Part shown: piece after piece, positions 53,834 to 55,416 of the stretch | Position numbering within the stretch: position 1 is the stretch's first letter | Layout of the letters: each line of letters begins with the position of its first letter | NCBI GenBank assembly: GCA_050874705.1 | Contig: JBNMLE010000002.1 | Location: 1 to 55,416 of the forward strand | Direction of reading: 5' to 3' | DNA from: Fiminaster sp050874705 | GTDB lineage: Bacteria > Bacillota_I > Bacilli_A > RFN20 > CAG-826 | DNA length: 55,416 nucleotides | Position numbers and translations under genes: made by a program | The notes under the pieces: generated by a model | Databases searched by the model: none | What the model saw: only the letters and a program-made list of their open reading frames with translations | Told to the model about the DNA's origin: nothing

Positions 53834-55379
53834 TGGCTTTATCCTCCTTTTTATATTTATCATTTAAAAGTATAACCTTTTTATGTTCTTTTTTAGAAAT
53901 AATTTGAATTGCAAATCTTCCACTCATAAGAGCGATTGGAAGACCTCCAGGCATAATTGTCCATTGTCCTGAGAAAATTAGATTTTTTAAACCACGAATT
54001 TTTGTGCTATGAAATAATTGATTTCCTTTTGAAGTAAAAGCCCACGGCATATATGCTCCTCGATATGCATTTGTGTATCTTTCATATGTTGTAGGAGTGC
54101 AAACATCAATTAACTCCAATTCATCTTTTAGCAAAGGAAAGTGATTTTCGATGCGTTCTTTGATCTTATTTCCTATTTTGTTCTTTTCATTTAGGTATTC
54201 TTTGTAATTTTTTCTAATTCTTTTCCAAAAATAGAAATCTTTATCATTTTGATGAATCAACACATTAACTAAAACCCTATTATCGTTTCCAACAAATGTC
54301 TCATCAAAGGAATAATCTCTCATTTTAATTGAATCTATTGTTGTTCTTCCTACTTTTAAGGGAGAGCACGGAAATTCATAAGTAGAAGTGATATTAAGAT
54401 TTTTCATCTTATCTTTATCAACTAGAAAGCACACATATACACATGATGGAAGCGGATATTTCTTTTTATGAACAAATCTTTTTAAAATACGGTTATCTTT
54501 ATGTCTATTTTTAAGTAAATTTCTTGTAAGCTCATAAGCATCGACTGCTGATACATAGTAGTCAGCGGTATATTCATCACCATTTTTTAATTGTATATTC
54601 ATCACCTTATTTTGTTTTGTATTTAATTGTTTCACTTCACTAAGATAATGAATTTTACCTCCGCACCTAAGGTATTCTTGTTTCATATTTTCAACGATAG
54701 AAACACTTCCACCTTTTGGGACTCCTCCATTTTTAAATGAAACAGTTCCATATGCGTAAAGAGCGGAATATATATTTCCGTCTCCGGGAACTATTCTTGA
54801 GAATACATATTTAAGTATTGGCGATTTGAACTTATTAGCGAACTTTTGTTGTGAGATATGAGATGCATAAATATAAGAAGGAAGATATGGAATCATAGTG
54901 AATCCAATTTTTATAAAATCTATGATATTCATGCATGAAATCGGCTTAAATACAGGCAAAGGCATTTTATGAAATTTAATGATGTATTTTTTCATTTTAT
55001 GTATCATTCTTTTATCTTTAGGTGATACATCAACAAATTCCTTTTCAAAGCGATCTAAATCACACCAAAAAGTGTAGACCTTTCCTTGATATTCGACACT
55101 TCCAAAATTATCACCATGAATAATGTCTTCTTGTTTAAAAGCATTTACATCATGCCACGTTTTGTTAATTTCAGTATTTTCTTCAGTTCCAGTCAACCAA
55201 TGAACGCAACCATCTATTAAATGGTCTTTTCTTGTCCAACCAGTACATAATCCTCCAACAACAGGATTTTTTTCAAATATTTCAGTTTCATAGCCATTCT
55301 TTTGGCCGAATATGCCGGCACTTAGTCCGGATATTCCTCCACCGATGATTATTATTTTTTTCTTTTTTTCGTCATTCAT
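53826..55379 (-). CDS. FAD-dependent oxidoreductase, CrtI/phytoene desaturase-like
   Basis: The 517-residue protein starts with a dinucleotide-binding fold, KIIIIGGGISGLSAGIFGQKNGY, then EIFEKNPVVGGLCTGW. It has the family middle motif GGVPKGGSVSIVENM and the C-terminal FAD contact FSGQWTIMPGGLPIALMSGR. The fold covers carotenoid desaturases, retinol saturases and amine oxidases. No carotenoid or squalene genes lie nearby, so the substrate is open. It leads the operon with tldD and pmbA. A TATAAT box is 12 bases before the ATG and there is no ribosome binding site. Confidence 0.85.
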   Translation of the reverse strand: MNDEKKKKIIIIGGGISGLSAGIFGQKNGYETEIFEKNPVVGGLCTGWTRKDHLIDGCVHWLTGTEENTEINKTWHDVNAFKQEDIIHGDNFGSVEYQGKVYTFWCDLDRFEKEFVDVSPKDKRMIHKMKKYIIKFHKMPLPVFKPISCMNIIDFIKIGFTMIPYLPSYIYASHISQQKFANKFKSPILKYVFSRIVPGDGNIYSALYAYGTVSFKNGGVPKGGSVSIVENMKQEYLRCGGKIHYLSEVKQLNTKQNKVMNIQLKNGDEYTADYYVSAVDAYELTRNLLKNRHKDNRILKRFVHKKKYPLPSCVYVCFLVDKDKMKNLNITSTYEFPCSPLKVGRTTIDSIKMRDYSFDETFVGNDNRVLVNVLIHQNDKDFYFWKRIRKNYKEYLNEKNKIGNKIKERIENHFPLLKDELELIDVCTPTTYERYTNAYRGAYMPWAFTSKGNQLFHSTKIRGLKNLIFSGQWTIMPGGLPIALMSGRFAIQIISKKEHKKVILLNDKYKKEDKAND

Positions 55380-55391
55380 ATTTCTATTGTT

Positions 55392-55397
55392 ATTATA
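55392..55397 (-). promoter_or_regulatory. -10 box directly before the oxidoreductase gene
   Basis: A perfect TATAAT on the minus strand, 12 bases before the ATG. The -35 would fall at the window edge (TTTTTC is visible). Confidence 0.45.
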
Positions 55398-55416
55398 GTT
55401 TTATAAAGAAAAAAGT

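Noticed and set aside
1..55416. CRISPR arrays, toxin-antitoxin pairs, prophage or integrated plasmid
   Set aside because: No regular direct repeats, paired small toxin-antitoxin genes, integrase or phage structural genes were recognised; only one IS end is present.

Overview
The window looks like the replication-origin region of a low-GC Gram-positive bacterium (Bacillota), with oriC near its centre. Around position 29,700-30,120 there is a cluster of DnaA-box-like sites. To its left, rpmH-rnpA-yidC-jag-mnmE run on the minus strand. To its right, dnaA-dnaN-yaaA-recF-gyrB-gyrA run on the plus strand. The AT-rich DNA, ppdK, the DUF368/PopT-like transporter, RNase M5, Jag and the mfd-S4-tilS-ftsH cluster all fit the Bacilli. 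The usual sporulation and divIC genes between mfd and tilS, and hpt between tilS and ftsH, are missing. This suggests a compact, non-sporulating host-associated lineage related to Erysipelotrichia, RF39 or Acholeplasma; the sequence does not let me name the species. UGA is a stop (several genes end in it) and UGG is the Trp codon, so the Mycoplasma code does not apply.

Left arm (1-29,630). At the edge is the 5' end of an IS30-type transposase, followed by the rpsF-ssb-rpsR operon and a decayed ABC ATPase/FtsX-permease fusion gene. Then come lysS, dusB, ftsH, tilS, an S4-domain protein (RqcP-like), mfd and pth. A short plus-strand pair (popT-like plus a TetR regulator) meets an FGGY sugar kinase tail to tail. 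ppdK, with codon use typical of high expression, has its own promoter, a palindrome and a UUCG terminator. A tight minus-strand cluster leads to the origin: a small 16-residue-repeat protein, glmU, ispE, rsmA, rnmV, tatD, mnmE, jag, an unusually long lipoprotein-type yidC, rnpA and rpmH.

Origin (29,630-31,615). The rpmH promoter, a 21-base alternating pyrimidine-purine tract and at least eight DnaA-box-like 9-mers precede dnaA. A perfect box followed by AT trinucleotide repeats lies between dnaA and dnaN. The origin therefore seems bipartite, as in Bacillus.

Right arm (31,615-55,416). dnaN ends in a terminator, and a new promoter follows directly for yaaA-recF-gyrB-gyrA-glycosyltransferase-like-serS. 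Next are SRP RNA and tadA, then a tightly packed unit of P-type ATPase, psuG, a TetR regulator, an iron alcohol dehydrogenase and a membrane protein that looks like an M50 protease without its first zinc ligand. After these come mscL with an HTH gene, degV, a gene-poor stretch with a decayed fragment, an unknown 156-residue protein, a candidate small RNA, and an operon of an FAD oxidoreductase with tldD and tldE.

I found no prophage, CRISPR array, toxin-antitoxin pair or obvious defence system. The most interesting items are the candidate sRNA, the popT/TetR pair with a palindrome, the 16-residue-repeat protein, the enlarged YidC, several genes with perfect -10 boxes almost touching the start codon, and the ATPase-psuG-TetR-ADH cluster.
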